From: [Flexibacter] sp. ATCC 35208
GTDB taxonomy: Bacteria > Bacteroidota > Bacteroidia > Chitinophagales > Chitinophagaceae
Assembly (NCBI RefSeq): GCF_001975825.1
Contig: NZ_MTKN01000007.1
Location: forward strand, 119,923-183,922
Length of the DNA stretch: 64,000 nt
Reading direction: 5' to 3'
A model generated the notes under the pieces. That model did no database searches and was not told the origin of the DNA. It saw nothing but the letters and a program-made list of their open reading frames with translations. Positions 43,000-53,271 of this stretch are shown in pieces. Every line of letters starts with the position of its first letter. Position 1 is the first letter of the stretch. Made by a program: the position numbers and the translations under genes.

Positions 43000-43443
43000 T
43001 TACTTAAATATCGTGTTTTGTTTGACAAATTCCACATTATCAATATCGGAACTCATCCGAACATCCGTAACTGCAACAAATTTCTTATTATCATAAATAT
43101 TCATGATTCTTTTATCGGAATCCAATATAACGGTATTGCCAACTTTAATAGATGCAGGAACATATCCGTAAAATTCCGCGTCCGCTCCTTTTATTTTATA
43201 GGGAATGATCCCATAATTTGAACTGTCAGCGAATTCTTTTGTATTTGTATCCGTTATTTTAATCACAATAATACCATATGCATGGTTATGTGATCTGTTG
43301 TATGAAATTATTGTTCCGGAAAACCTTACATGATTTGTCAAAACCTGATCCTCTTTGGCATACTCTTTTGAGCTAATCCTAAACCAGATAAAAACAACTA
43401 TACCAACAATTAAACATGTTATTATAAAGACCTTTGTTTGCAT
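43000..43443 (-). CDS. Hypothetical membrane-anchored protein, candidate RHS immunity protein
   Basis: 147 aa with one N-terminal transmembrane span (about 4-22, VFIITCLIVGIVVFIWF) and a soluble beta-rich domain. It starts 11 bp after the stop codon of the large RHS protein on the same strand. Small genes directly behind RHS tips usually encode immunity proteins, and a membrane-anchored one would protect the periplasmic or membrane compartment. No family is recognised; the role is inferred from position only. Confidence 0.6.
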   Translation of the reverse strand: MQTKVFIITCLIVGIVVFIWFRISSKEYAKEDQVLTNHVRFSGTIISYNRSHNHAYGIIVIKITDTNTKEFADSSNYGIIPYKIKGADAEFYGYVPASIKVGNTVILDSDKRIMNIYDNKKFVAVTDVRMSSDIDNVEFVKQNTIFK

Positions 43444-43454
43444 AACTATTCTTT

Positions 43455-46400
43455 TTATAGCCTACTTATATTATTATAACCATATTGCAAGATAGATGAT
43501 TGAACTGGCGATATTGCGTTAGTTAACCTGTCCAGCCATCCTCTTTCAGAAGTTGGTTTCACATTATTCAGTAAGGTGGTCGTAGATTTTTGAAGCCCAA
43601 TTGATAAGTAATTAGCCGCTCCACCAACTCCAACATTCACACCAATTGATAACCCTTTCCATCCTTCATGACGAGGATTCTTAGTAGAAGAAAATCCGGA
43701 GACTGACCCCCCCCCACCAACTATTGCCTTAATATCAGCTGACACAGAGACTGCATAGCTTTTGTCAGCAAAAGAAGCAGGATCTGTTTCTTTATGTGTA
43801 TCATAAGCTACAAACAGGCTAATACCAGCATTTCCGCCAAAAGAAATCTGACCTCCTACGGATCCCCCCCTATGCCCACCAGCATACACGTAATTGTAAT
43901 CAGAATACCTATTATCTGTAAAATTAACGACTGAAAGCTCCAGGCCATAGTTTACACCACCACCTACGGCATATCCAACATCAACATTTGATGTATATCC
44001 ATAGGCAAAGTTATTAGGATTAACACTTTGTAATCCTAAATCCAAAGACCTGTTAGTAATGAGCGGAACAGGAACATTGATCACCTTGTCTTCCCCTGCA
44101 GTAAGTATCCGAATCTCCTTATTATCCAATCCTCTGAATACAATATCGTCCGGTTTCATTCCATCAGGATCAGAAAATCTAATGGGATTGTTGTAAGAAT
44201 AACTATATGGACTCCATCTTCTCATTGAATCAGCTAATGGATCTAATCGCATCCATCGTCCTAACTGAGGATCCAGCATCCTTGCCCCATAGTTATACCA
44301 ATCTAATCCACTTCCATCTCCGAACTCCTTATTCTGTAATTCCTTCCCATTATATTTCATCCTGTTCTCCGGATAATCAAGCCCTTTCAAGGCATTCGAA
44401 CTTATCCCTGCCATCGTCAAACCAAACGGATAATAATGCGTTTCCTCCAACAATTGCCCTCCATTATGCACTATAGTCAGGTTATCAAAATAAACATCCT
44501 CCCCACTCTCATTACTGGTATAAATATACATAAACCCAGTCTTTTTGATCACCATCCTCGAAGTACCCAGCGTTTGTAACACATCCGGACTACCCTGCAC
44601 CTGCTTCATACCACTATTATCATCTACCAGCGTAAAACCATCGTCAAATAAAACATAGTTCAGATAGGCTTTGGGCTTATCACTCAGGTTCTGGCTTGCA
44701 TCCTTTTGCTTTAACTGATCATAATTGGTGCTAGTAAAATTCGTTACTATCGGTGATCCGGAACCAGTAGCGCCATGCACGCCATCTACGACCCCTGTAC
44801 CACTAAATGCCTGCAATATAGCCGTCAACATAGCTGATGATGTTGAAGCCGATGTACTTGCGGCTGTAGTTTTATAAAATGCTTTTGCGCCCAGTTGAAG
44901 AGTATCCCCCGCCATCACCCTCAATACAATGGAAGGTCCTATCTTCTTGCCATTATTCGCATTTAGCAGTGCAAGGTAATCATTCGGACTAGTGGTGGCA
45001 TCCGCAGGATAACCAGCAGGCTTCTGTGTCCGGGTATTATCAATATTGCTGAATAAGGCATTCTCCTTTGCAGCCGCTGCTGATTCCATTGTAGCCGCGT
45101 AGACACTGGTATCAGTTTTTGTACCTAAAACAATTCTTACGTTACCTAAATGATCCTTCTCAAAATAATCTATACCATAAGTAATTGCCTGCCCTTCTTT
45201 GTATACCGGCCGGATTCTTCCTTCTTCATGACTGCAGAACTGTAAGGTGTCATTATCATACACAAACGGACCTATATAATCGGTAAACCTGGTAATGGCC
45301 GGTGTCACTGAAATATCTGTTATTCCCTTTCTTATCCTGTTGCCTGCCGCATCATACTGATAGGTAATAGTGCCCTTATTCGTTACCTGGATCGTATCTG
45401 GAAGATTGAGATAATTATAATGAATGCTTGCTATGCTTTTATTCAGGTCCTGTGTAAGATTACCAATGGTATCATATTGATAATCCAGGCCTGCATTAGC
45501 ATTCACAAAATCGCCCAGTTTTAATGTTGCAGTTACAGCCGGATCTGTTACTGCCAGCAGTTTATTACTGGTATCCCTGTATGTATAGGTTAGTTGATCA
45601 ATCGGCTGGATCTTTGTTCCATTCATCCCTTTCTGCGTCATTGTTGCGATATTGCCATTTTCATCATAGGCCAGGTCACTGACTGAAAAATCTATCTTAT
45701 CTTTTGACCATGCAGCACCATTGGTATTTTGCTGATTGAATTCAGCCCCTGTTAAGCGGCTTAATGGATCATATGTGTAACCATATGCACGGGCGATACC
45801 ATCACCACCACTTTTCCACTTGTTGCCTGCTATATTGCCATTGTACTGACTGGCGCTGAATCCGTAATCGTAATTCAACTCCTGGCCAAACCAATTGCTG
45901 GTACTAGCTCCCGTATTTACATATACCTTATTAATACCTTGCATCCAACCCCGCAGGTGATATTCGTACTCCATATTATCCAGCTGAGTACTAGTACCCG
46001 TAACGCCTAAACGTCTTTTCTTCAAACGGCCCAACTCATCGTATGAATATTCTGCAATGGTCGTTTCCAGGCTGGCATTGTCATTCAGCCGCTTCCTGAT
46101 ACTGAGCAATCTTCCCCCATTGTCATACAGGTTCATGGTCAGTACCTTTGTTGCAGGCGTAGCGCCACTCCGCAGGTTGGTATGATTCAGATAAGTACTT
46201 AAGACCTTTCCTGTAAAATCATACAGGGAGGTAATGATGTCCTTTCCCCCTGCTACATTCTCTGTGATAGTTTGAATCAGCTTCCCTTTATCATCATAAT
46301 AATTACTTGTTGTCAACCACTGTCCGGTTTCAATCACCTTTACTTTTGTACCCGTTAACAATCCGCCGGTATTAGTAGTTGGTGTTGATGGCAATGTTTC

Positions 46401-47885
46401 CGCATAGGGATTGTTCCCAGCCTGCGGTTTGCTGATATCTGCACTGACATAATCCAGTTTGCCTGCATACGTGTAATTATCATAATACATGTATTCCAAT
46501 GGGGTCAATGCGCTTTGCGGTATATTAGGCAAAGGATTCACAACTGTTAATACCTCTGTACCTTTATTGGCAGTACCGGTGATTTCAGCTAAGAATTCTG
46601 TATTTGCGGTTGATTCAAATCCTGGTTGGAAAGTAATGGTATTAGAAGCCTGATAAAGGTTGCGTCCATCGTAATTGGCAACTACCAGATCGGCATCTCC
46701 TGGAAATGTATAGGTAAGCGTAGCTGTGTTTGCTGTAGCTGTATTCATCAGATCCTGCAAATCAGAACGGGAATTAGCAGCGCTGTACAATGCTTTCATA
46801 ATCGCATGATTAAAACCATCATAGAACATTACCAGCCACTGACCATTGGATTTCTGATTCCCGTCTCTGGAAAACACCAATCTGTCACGTACGTCAAACA
46901 CCATTTCTGTAGAATCGGCACCAGGGATCTTTTTAACAATCATTCTGTTTCGCTCGTCATAACGATAGATATAGCAAAGTTCTTTCACCACGTTGTTGGT
47001 TAAACTCCACTTACCTTTTATCGCCTCTACTCCTTTGGGAGAGATTACACAACGAAGATTTCCTATATCATCATACACATAATAGGTACATAACCACCCC
47101 ACATGCGCCGTACCTGGCGTTGCCGCCAGCTGTACTTTTTTTAGTATCACCTGGCCTGCCATGTCTTTGAATTCAATGACCTTATTGCCCACCTCGTCAA
47201 TTGTTAAATTTTTGGACAAGGTACCGGTAGCATACCAGCTGGTGCTTTTTACAGGTACTACGGTATTAGCTTCCATAGACCAGACACGGACGGAATCCGC
47301 CTCCGTATTTATCTGGTACTGGGTTTCAATAGGATGACTGCCTCCCTCTCTGGCCCAGCTATTACCTGCTGCATAAGATTTTAATGCTCTGTTCAAAGGA
47401 GATGCTTCATATTCTATACGGGAGTAGAAAATGCTCTCGCCTGCTGCTCCGGGATTCAATGAACTATTTTTATAAAATGTGGCCTGGCTATTGAATGGGT
47501 CCGTTTTAAATGTGCCACTGCCCTGCTGTGTATAGGGCAGGTAGCTGATCTGTTCTCTTCCATAAGCATCATATACAATCGGTGCAACCACATCATTACC
47601 TGCGGCACTACTCCCTCTGGATACTGTTTGTAGAGGTCGACCCAAACCATCAAAATATTGTGTCTTCCATTTTACTTCAGCAGTTGTACGGGCTGCAGCA
47701 TTTACAACAGCAGTATCTGCCGTCGGCATATTAGGTTCCCTGGTCCTGACATAATTTATAGTCGACGTTGTATATGCCGCAGGAACTGCAGCCGGTGTTA
47801 CTGTAGGACGACTGGTAGCTACTGGTGTCTGCGCCAGTGCCGGAAGGGAAATACCAGCTATGATCAGGGAAAATATCTTTCGCAT
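43455..47885 (-). CDS. RHS repeat protein with DUF6443-type N-terminus and unrecognised C-terminal tip
   Basis: 1,476 aa from the ATG at 47885, which starts a signal peptide (MRKIFSLIIAGISLPALAQ). The N-terminal block YVRTREPNMP ... KTQYFDGLGRPLQTV matches the DUF6443 type. YD repeats fill the middle. The RHS core ends with HYYPFGLTMAG, LDWYNYGARMLDPQLGRW and YSYNNPIRFSDPDGM. After it comes a ~233-aa tip (about 44157-43455) that is glycine-rich with repeated beta stretches (VGYAVGGGVNYGLELSVV, VGGQISFGGNAGISLFV) and contains no nuclease or ADP-ribosyl motif that I can see. It is likely a surface-displayed polymorphic toxin delivered to neighbours. It starts 10 bp after the stop of the partner gene. 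Confidence 0.88.
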   Translation of the reverse strand: MRKIFSLIIAGISLPALAQTPVATSRPTVTPAAVPAAYTTSTINYVRTREPNMPTADTAVVNAAARTTAEVKWKTQYFDGLGRPLQTVSRGSSAAGNDVVAPIVYDAYGREQISYLPYTQQGSGTFKTDPFNSQATFYKNSSLNPGAAGESIFYSRIEYEASPLNRALKSYAAGNSWAREGGSHPIETQYQINTEADSVRVWSMEANTVVPVKSTSWYATGTLSKNLTIDEVGNKVIEFKDMAGQVILKKVQLAATPGTAHVGWLCTYYVYDDIGNLRCVISPKGVEAIKGKWSLTNNVVKELCYIYRYDERNRMIVKKIPGADSTEMVFDVRDRLVFSRDGNQKSNGQWLVMFYDGFNHAIMKALYSAANSRSDLQDLMNTATANTATLTYTFPGDADLVVANYDGRNLYQASNTITFQPGFESTANTEFLAEITGTANKGTEVLTVVNPLPNIPQSALTPLEYMYYDNYTYAGKLDYVSADISKPQAGNNPYAETLPSTPTTNTGGLLTGTKVKVIETGQWLTTSNYYDDKGKLIQTITENVAGGKDIITSLYDFTGKVLSTYLNHTNLRSGATPATKVLTMNLYDNGGRLLSIRKRLNDNASLETTIAEYSYDELGRLKKRRLGVTGTSTQLDNMEYEYHLRGWMQGINKVYVNTGASTSNWFGQELNYDYGFSASQYNGNIAGNKWKSGGDGIARAYGYTYDPLSRLTGAEFNQQNTNGAAWSKDKIDFSVSDLAYDENGNIATMTQKGMNGTKIQPIDQLTYTYRDTSNKLLAVTDPAVTATLKLGDFVNANAGLDYQYDTIGNLTQDLNKSIASIHYNYLNLPDTIQVTNKGTITYQYDAAGNRIRKGITDISVTPAITRFTDYIGPFVYDNDTLQFCSHEEGRIRPVYKEGQAITYGIDYFEKDHLGNVRIVLGTKTDTSVYAATMESAAAAKENALFSNIDNTRTQKPAGYPADATTSPNDYLALLNANNGKKIGPSIVLRVMAGDTLQLGAKAFYKTTAASTSASTSSAMLTAILQAFSGTGVVDGVHGATGSGSPIVTNFTSTNYDQLKQKDASQNLSDKPKAYLNYVLFDDGFTLVDDNSGMKQVQGSPDVLQTLGTSRMVIKKTGFMYIYTSNESGEDVYFDNLTIVHNGGQLLEETHYYPFGLTMAGISSNALKGLDYPENRMKYNGKELQNKEFGDGSGLDWYNYGARMLDPQLGRWMRLDPLADSMRRWSPYSYSYNNPIRFSDPDGMKPDDIVFRGLDNKEIRILTAGEDKVINVPVPLITNRSLDLGLQSVNPNNFAYGYTSNVDVGYAVGGGVNYGLELSVVNFTDNRYSDYNYVYAGGHRGGSVGGQISFGGNAGISLFVAYDTHKETDPASFADKSYAVSVSADIKAIVGGGGSVSGFSSTKNPRHEGWKGLSIGVNVGVGGAANYLSIGLQKSTTTLLNNVKPTSERGWLDRLTNAISPVQSSILQYGYNNISRL

Positions 47886-47895
47886 GGGATGCAAT

Positions 47896-50800
47896 TTATT
47901 TAGTGATAGGTTGCTGATATCCGTACTCAAATACCTTCAGTACATTACGATCTTTATCCCTGATGGTTTTTAATCGCATCAGGCCATCATATTCGTAATA
48001 ATTGATCACGTTCCGGATATCGCATTGATTGATCAACCCTATCAGCGGGTCATAGGTAAAGGTGGTCATCTGTGCATTTACAGGGTACAGCCGCAGTTCA
48101 TCGATCGTACCTGCTCCGCTCACAGTAATAGTACCACCGGATGGATTGGCAATTGTATGCTGATAATAGGTCCAGCCATTGGTAGAAGTGCCTGCTGTAC
48201 CTGCGGCACCATTAACGGTAACGGACCCACTCTTCTTCCAGTAAGAAACGATATAGGTAGTAGTGGCGCTCAGACCAGTGCGGGAAATAGCTGTACCCAG
48301 TGTATAACATTTGCTGCCTGTAGGTGCAGTGGCATCTGCAACAGGGATACCTGTAAAGGTCCAGTTACCTTTGCCATCTGCTTCGAAAGAGGTGTAGGCA
48401 ATGTCAGTTTGTGCACTGTTCATGACTTCTGCTACCGGGCGGGTGCCGCTGTAATCCCATATATAACTGAGCAACATATCGCCTTCTTTGCCTTGTTCTA
48501 ATAGGTGACCGGTGGCATCGTACCCAGAGAAACGAATACGGCTTTTATATGCGCTGTTCTTTGTCATATTGCCAGCACCCAAAGCAGAAGGAGAAAATGC
48601 AGTAACAGGTACTGCTGTTTCGAGTGAATAAATTTGTTTGAATGTAGGTAGTGAGGTGTTAAATACATTATACTGTCCATCGAAATATTTCTTCGTGCCT
48701 GTACCAGTATATAATTCTTTATAGGATTCTACCGGTACTATTACATGTTTTGTCTGCAATAGTTTCAGACCCTGAGCGTCTGTATCTAAGTGGGTTTCTG
48801 AAGAAAGATCGCCATAGTCTCCGGGATATTTATAATATGTATTCAGGGTATCACCCTTTGATGTTGTGGTGCTTTTCTTTGTCATCTGATAATGCCCGTT
48901 TACATTATCATAGTAATAATTTTCGGTTTGTGTCAAACCGATGGTACCCGTCGCATCATAAGAGACCGTTGATTTATAATACAGCATATTGCGGGGAATA
49001 TAAATCGGATACTGGTGGGCAAAAATCCTGAAATCCTGCTCACCACTATAACCCGGACTTAAGAGGTCACTCAGCCCGGATTGCGTCATCATTTGCCAAA
49101 ATACACCGCCATTATCTCTCGTATACCGATATATTGAAGATGATACAGGAACAGTTACTCCATTCACTATTTTATAATAATTCTCAGCGCTTAGCTTTCC
49201 CCGGTCATCACCAGCTATCGCCGGCACTGGTGGCAAAACCGGGTTAACAAGATGTGGTCGATCCAGGGTCGAATTTGTACTTGCCATTGTTCCAACATTA
49301 ATGCTACCGCCGGTAACATAGTTGTATTCACTGATGCCGTTTACATTGTTATTAGCATCAGTTTCACGAATTTCAACTTTTGAATATCCCGCATACGGTC
49401 CATACCTTGCATCTGAAAACGGGTAGATAGACTGACTGTGCAAATACCTGAACGCATTATAAATACCAATCCCCAATGGATCATAACCTTCTGCTGAAAC
49501 ATAGGTAGGTAAATCATCCATTGATACATCAGAATAAGTGTATGTTTTAGTATTAATATTGCCTGCTACCGGATCAGTATTTACAATTTTACTCACCCTC
49601 AGACCTGAGCCATATACAGGTGCGGTGACCTCTTCGCTCGTAGAGTAAGATTTCAGCACATACACTAAGCGCCTTATCTCGCAGGCATTAAAAAAGTCAG
49701 TAGTAGCCGCATCAAATGAGATATTATAAGTGCCCGCCTCCAATACAATCGTAGAATCGAAAACCTGGCTGGTACCAATAGATGTTGCTATTGGAATCCT
49801 TTTCAGGAATGAATTGTTTTTCTTCACTATAATATCCAGCGTATAAGGACTGAGCGGGTACGAAGATGGCCTGCTTACAATCGCCATGATCGACATTTTC
49901 TTACCTACCCAATTATTCCCTACGGTAAAGTTTCCGCTTGCATCCACAAATCCACCGGTGTTAACGGTAGAAGAGCCTCCGGATTTATACAACTCGCTAC
50001 TTTCGGTATGCCAGGTGACGACGGTCTGCGTTTTCACATATTGGTTCGTCTCATAAGTAAAGTCAGTCGTACCACCTGTTGGATACTTAATCGTCTTTAG
50101 TATATTGGCCTGGGTAAAGTTCGGATTCGCGTTCCTGTTTCCTCCAGGCACTTCTATTGGATATGGATAGGTAGTAAGATACACAGTAGCCGGCGGTATA
50201 AGCGTTGTATTAGAGGCTCCGTTAAAATACCCCCAGTGATCCACTGCTAATGATAATTTGTGCGGCAGATTCTGCGATTCATTATAAGTAAATGTAAACT
50301 TCTTATTGTTACTGGTATCTTTTACGTCTACCTCTGTTATGGATTGTAATTTCAGTCGTTTATTCTGTTGATCTGTTGTAAATCCGCTTGTGTACAAGCC
50401 AGAATATGTACCTGAGTAAGCGACATCTGCATTAAAATACGCATTGTTTTCAAGCGTCATTTTCTTCACCAGCCTGTTATTGAGGTCGCGTACCTCCATT
50501 GCGTAAAGCCGGCGACTATTTATCAGGTCCAATCGCACACTATCATAAAGGAAATTTACATAACCTGTACTGAATTTAATCGTGTCAATATTTACCCTTT
50601 CATACTGTGAATAATAAGCATCTATTTTCAGTGTTTCCTGTTGTGTATGGGCGGACATATTACCCACCCGGTAAATTTCAGAAACATTCGGTAATTCGCT
50701 GATAAGCTTTTTGTTATCAAACAAGTATTTGAAATCTATCTGACCATAGGTAGGAGAAATTATCTGGGTCAACATCCAGGTATTTGTATTGGGAACAATA

Positions 50801-51594
50801 CCTACTGTAGAAGCTGCACCTTTACTGGAATAACTCATCTGACGCTGTCTGAAATAATATTGTACGCCATTTTCATCCGTCACCTTCCAGTTGGGTGTCG
50901 TACCTTCCGGCAGCACTTCAATCTTCAACGCACCATCACCCAGTACAACCGGCTGGAAGTTATTATCAAAAACAAACTTGTAGGATTTGGTGCCCAGGTT
51001 GATCATATACAGGTCGGATGAATAATCAGGTCCATCCCCTATATAACCAAGAGTAAACCGATTATAATAATTGGTAATTACACCTTTTTTAGGCAGGGCT
51101 AAACCAGTATATATTGCATTTGCACCTAAAAATGTAATCACGTTAAATTCACTACCCCACATGTAATACCAACCATTCAAACTGTAATACGGTGATTTGG
51201 TTTTTAAAATGCTATCAGGCGGATCTGGCAAATCTGAATAGTTCAATTGAAAGCCTCCCGGGAAATCAGGTTTTCCCCTCACCATACTTACAATAGAACC
51301 TGTTGCATTTAATGCCCATCCTAATCCTACCTCACTGGCATCCTCCTTCACCTTGATACCACCAGCATGGTACTGCAAACTAATAGGAAAATCCAGGGTA
51401 CCTTCCTGAATAGTGTAAAAGGGTATGGATATAGACGGAATACCTGTAAAATTGTCTACAGGCGTCAACCCAAACTTTCCTATTGCCGCCACCTCTGGTG
51501 CAGGAGGAGTCAGTACCTGCAAATCTATTCCTTGCTGCGCACAGACATAGTGTCCAAATGACAATAATAAGCTGAAACATAGTATTTTCTTCAT
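47896..51594 (-). CDS. Large RHS-partner protein (SpvB/YD-repeat-like)
   Basis: 1,232 aa from the ATG at 51594, which starts a signal peptide (MKKILCFSLLLSFGHYVCAQ). Early residues match the opening of many Bacteroidota RHS-linked proteins (GLTPVDNFTGIPSISIPFYT, YHAGGIKVKEDASEVGLGW). The C-terminal 120 residues contain TYIVSYWKKSG, TIDELRLYPVNAQM and YYEYDGLMRLKTIRDKDRN, and recur in a remnant at 54.9 kb. It is upstream of and nearly touching the RHS gene. It probably forms the first half of a two-protein shell or carrier, which is inference. Confidence 0.82.
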   Translation of the reverse strand: MKKILCFSLLLSFGHYVCAQQGIDLQVLTPPAPEVAAIGKFGLTPVDNFTGIPSISIPFYTIQEGTLDFPISLQYHAGGIKVKEDASEVGLGWALNATGSIVSMVRGKPDFPGGFQLNYSDLPDPPDSILKTKSPYYSLNGWYYMWGSEFNVITFLGANAIYTGLALPKKGVITNYYNRFTLGYIGDGPDYSSDLYMINLGTKSYKFVFDNNFQPVVLGDGALKIEVLPEGTTPNWKVTDENGVQYYFRQRQMSYSSKGAASTVGIVPNTNTWMLTQIISPTYGQIDFKYLFDNKKLISELPNVSEIYRVGNMSAHTQQETLKIDAYYSQYERVNIDTIKFSTGYVNFLYDSVRLDLINSRRLYAMEVRDLNNRLVKKMTLENNAYFNADVAYSGTYSGLYTSGFTTDQQNKRLKLQSITEVDVKDTSNNKKFTFTYNESQNLPHKLSLAVDHWGYFNGASNTTLIPPATVYLTTYPYPIEVPGGNRNANPNFTQANILKTIKYPTGGTTDFTYETNQYVKTQTVVTWHTESSELYKSGGSSTVNTGGFVDASGNFTVGNNWVGKKMSIMAIVSRPSSYPLSPYTLDIIVKKNNSFLKRIPIATSIGTSQVFDSTIVLEAGTYNISFDAATTDFFNACEIRRLVYVLKSYSTSEEVTAPVYGSGLRVSKIVNTDPVAGNINTKTYTYSDVSMDDLPTYVSAEGYDPLGIGIYNAFRYLHSQSIYPFSDARYGPYAGYSKVEIRETDANNNVNGISEYNYVTGGSINVGTMASTNSTLDRPHLVNPVLPPVPAIAGDDRGKLSAENYYKIVNGVTVPVSSSIYRYTRDNGGVFWQMMTQSGLSDLLSPGYSGEQDFRIFAHQYPIYIPRNMLYYKSTVSYDATGTIGLTQTENYYYDNVNGHYQMTKKSTTTSKGDTLNTYYKYPGDYGDLSSETHLDTDAQGLKLLQTKHVIVPVESYKELYTGTGTKKYFDGQYNVFNTSLPTFKQIYSLETAVPVTAFSPSALGAGNMTKNSAYKSRIRFSGYDATGHLLEQGKEGDMLLSYIWDYSGTRPVAEVMNSAQTDIAYTSFEADGKGNWTFTGIPVADATAPTGSKCYTLGTAISRTGLSATTTYIVSYWKKSGSVTVNGAAGTAGTSTNGWTYYQHTIANPSGGTITVSGAGTIDELRLYPVNAQMTTFTYDPLIGLINQCDIRNVINYYEYDGLMRLKTIRDKDRNVLKVFEYGYQQPITK

Positions 51595-51734
51595 ACGTGT
51601 ATAGGAATTTCGTTCCTTACCCAAAAAGACTTTACGGTAAACAATGACTATTTAATATTGTGAATTGACGAGGTACAGCGTCCAGGAATTTATAGTGTAT
51701 GTATTCGGGTTAATTCTCAATATTATCATAAAAG

Positions 51735-51782
51735 TACTAAACGAACTCAAGATAAGCATTAACACCTTCGTTGTATAGCATA
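51735..51782 (+). repeat. Diverged direct repeat, copy 2
   Basis: A counterpart of 42889-42935 (core TAAACGAACTCAA). It lies in the 301-bp gap 51595-51895 upstream of the RHS-partner gene. Apart from this and a lone ACGGTAAAC at 51634-51642, the gap shows no gene. Confidence 0.4.
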
Positions 51783-51895
51783 CCTGATCCTCGTAATGCC
51801 TACCTGTCCGTGGTCATGCACCTGACTTTAGGCCGGCTTCGAAAGTTTTACGAACAACAGCCTCCTGTCAGGATCACTTCCGCCTGGCCGGCCAC

Positions 51896-52240
51896 TTGAA
51901 AAATCCAGCTGCCTCACCAGCAGCAGCCTTTCCAGTTAGGTTAGAAGAGGATTTATCAAGACTAACCTTTAATTATTTGCACAAGATTGGTACGATGGAA
52001 AATAGCGCCGACTCAGTTATTGGATTATTTACTATTTCTCTATCAAAAGGGAATATTAACCAATTAAACTCAATATTTAAAACTGAATATAGTTTGCCAG
52101 GTAATAATAAGAATATATTGAAGCCACAAATTGGCAACATAGAAATATTTCCAAAATCCTTCAATATTTCCAATAGTCCATTTATACAGCTTTTGAAATT
52201 TATGGAAAATGTTATCTACCTGGATTTTATTAAAAATTAA
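51896..52240 (+). other. Weak open frame, 114 codons
   Basis: Begins MKNPAASPAAAFPV in GC-rich sequence and continues in AT-rich sequence (MENSADSVIGLFTISLSKG ... NVIYLDFIKN). The composition break around 51960 suggests two joined fragments rather than one gene. No motif is seen. Confidence 0.2.
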
Positions 52241-52365
52241 GTGGTGAAATGTGAAAATTTATCTACATGATTTGGTATTTTACAGTAAATTTTCACTTAC
52301 ATCCAATTAAATGAGTTGAAAGCAATTTACCGCACAACTATTAGAATTCAGCAAGTAAGAAGCAT

Positions 52366-52390
52366 TTTCGTCCTCCGGTCGTCCCGACTA
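52366..52390 (+). repeat. tRNA-Pro 3'-end footprint (possible att site)
   Basis: The sequence ends GGTCGTCCCGACTA, as expected for the last part of a Bacteroidota tRNA-Pro, but no tRNA body precedes it. It matches the end of the remnant at 37375-37447 apart from two changes. A terminator follows directly, as after real tRNA genes. Confidence 0.5.
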
Positions 52391-52400
52391 AAATTTATGA

Positions 52401-52435
52401 GGGCCTTCAAGTCATTGTATTTGAAGGCCCTTTTT
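52401..52435 (+). terminator. Terminator behind the tRNA 3'-end footprint
   Basis: Arms GGGCCTTCAA (52401-52410) and TTGAAGGCCC (52421-52430), then five T residues. Confidence 0.85.
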
Positions 52436-52500
52436 AGTTCGCAGTATTCTTGTTGTTTTGACTTAATTAAGGAAGCTTTTTCCTTATTCCTGTGGTTTGG

Positions 52501-53265
52501 TTATGATTGATTAAATGGAATAATATTATTGTCAATTAATCTTTGTCTTGATGTATCGGCATATTTGTGTGCAAATGTTTCTTTTTCAATTTGTGAGATT
52601 TTGAAATAGTGGCTATCTCTTAATTCCCAATTTTCTATTGGTTCGTCTTCAATCGTTGGGTGTTCTACCGTTTGTAAATAATGCACATAATGTCCAAATT
52701 CGTGAAGAAGTGTTCTATAGAGTTGCGTGTTTCGGACATTTTCAAGTTTGTAGTCCGCTGTAAAAAATCTTTCTGCTTTTTTTATAGGATGGCCGTCAGC
52801 TATTAATCTTTCAAGTTCTCTTTGGGAGTCAATCGAAAGTTTTTTTACCCACTTGAATTTTTTGCTGTAGTCAACAGCTTCTAAAATGATTGCTGGGAAA
52901 TAATCATTTTCAAATTCGTATGAATAAACAAGTCTTCCCCACACAGGTGATAGGATTTCTTCTTTTCTTTTAGGTTGACGAAGGATGATGAGTTTTAAGT
53001 TTCCATAGTCAGAAGGTGCAATTTGCTCAATAATCTTTTCAATATCATTAATAGAGCAAGCGTGTTTGGATGATTCCCTTGTTTGCTCAATTACAAAAAT
53101 AAAATCATGTCCATTAATTGTTCTTTCTAACTTTTCGTAGTTGCCAAGTCGTTCAAAAAAAGTTTTGGAAATTGCACATATCTTTGGAATTGTCAATTTA
53201 TTATTCTGCCCATGTCCCTGTTTAGGAGTTCCTATATTTCTATTTCGTCTTGTAGCGTTATACAT
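52501..53265 (-). CDS. Putative zinc metallopeptidase-like protein (HEXXH)
   Basis: 254 aa. The motif LLHEFGHYVHYLQ at about 190-202 is an HEXXH zinc site, and downstream acidic residues (TIEDEPIENWELRDSHYF, then KETFAHKYAD with Glu and His) could supply the third ligand. The protein has no signal peptide. It is AT-rich and follows the frameshifted gene at 53272-53642 by 6 bp. Similar HEFGH proteins occur beside toxin or defence genes, but I cannot name its family. It appears intact. Confidence 0.6.
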   Translation of the reverse strand: MYNATRRNRNIGTPKQGHGQNNKLTIPKICAISKTFFERLGNYEKLERTINGHDFIFVIEQTRESSKHACSINDIEKIIEQIAPSDYGNLKLIILRQPKRKEEILSPVWGRLVYSYEFENDYFPAIILEAVDYSKKFKWVKKLSIDSQRELERLIADGHPIKKAERFFTADYKLENVRNTQLYRTLLHEFGHYVHYLQTVEHPTIEDEPIENWELRDSHYFKISQIEKETFAHKYADTSRQRLIDNNIIPFNQS

Positions 53266-53271
53266 GGGTAA

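Noticed and set aside
51634..51642. A lone ACGGTAAAC upstream of the RHS-partner gene, identical to the motif of the 40.5-kb array
   Set aside because: A 9-base motif is expected about once in two windows of this size by chance, and no palindrome or second copy accompanies it.
51896..51960. Proline/alanine-rich start of the 114-codon frame as a real N-terminus
   Set aside because: The base composition changes sharply within the frame, suggesting two joined fragments rather than one gene.
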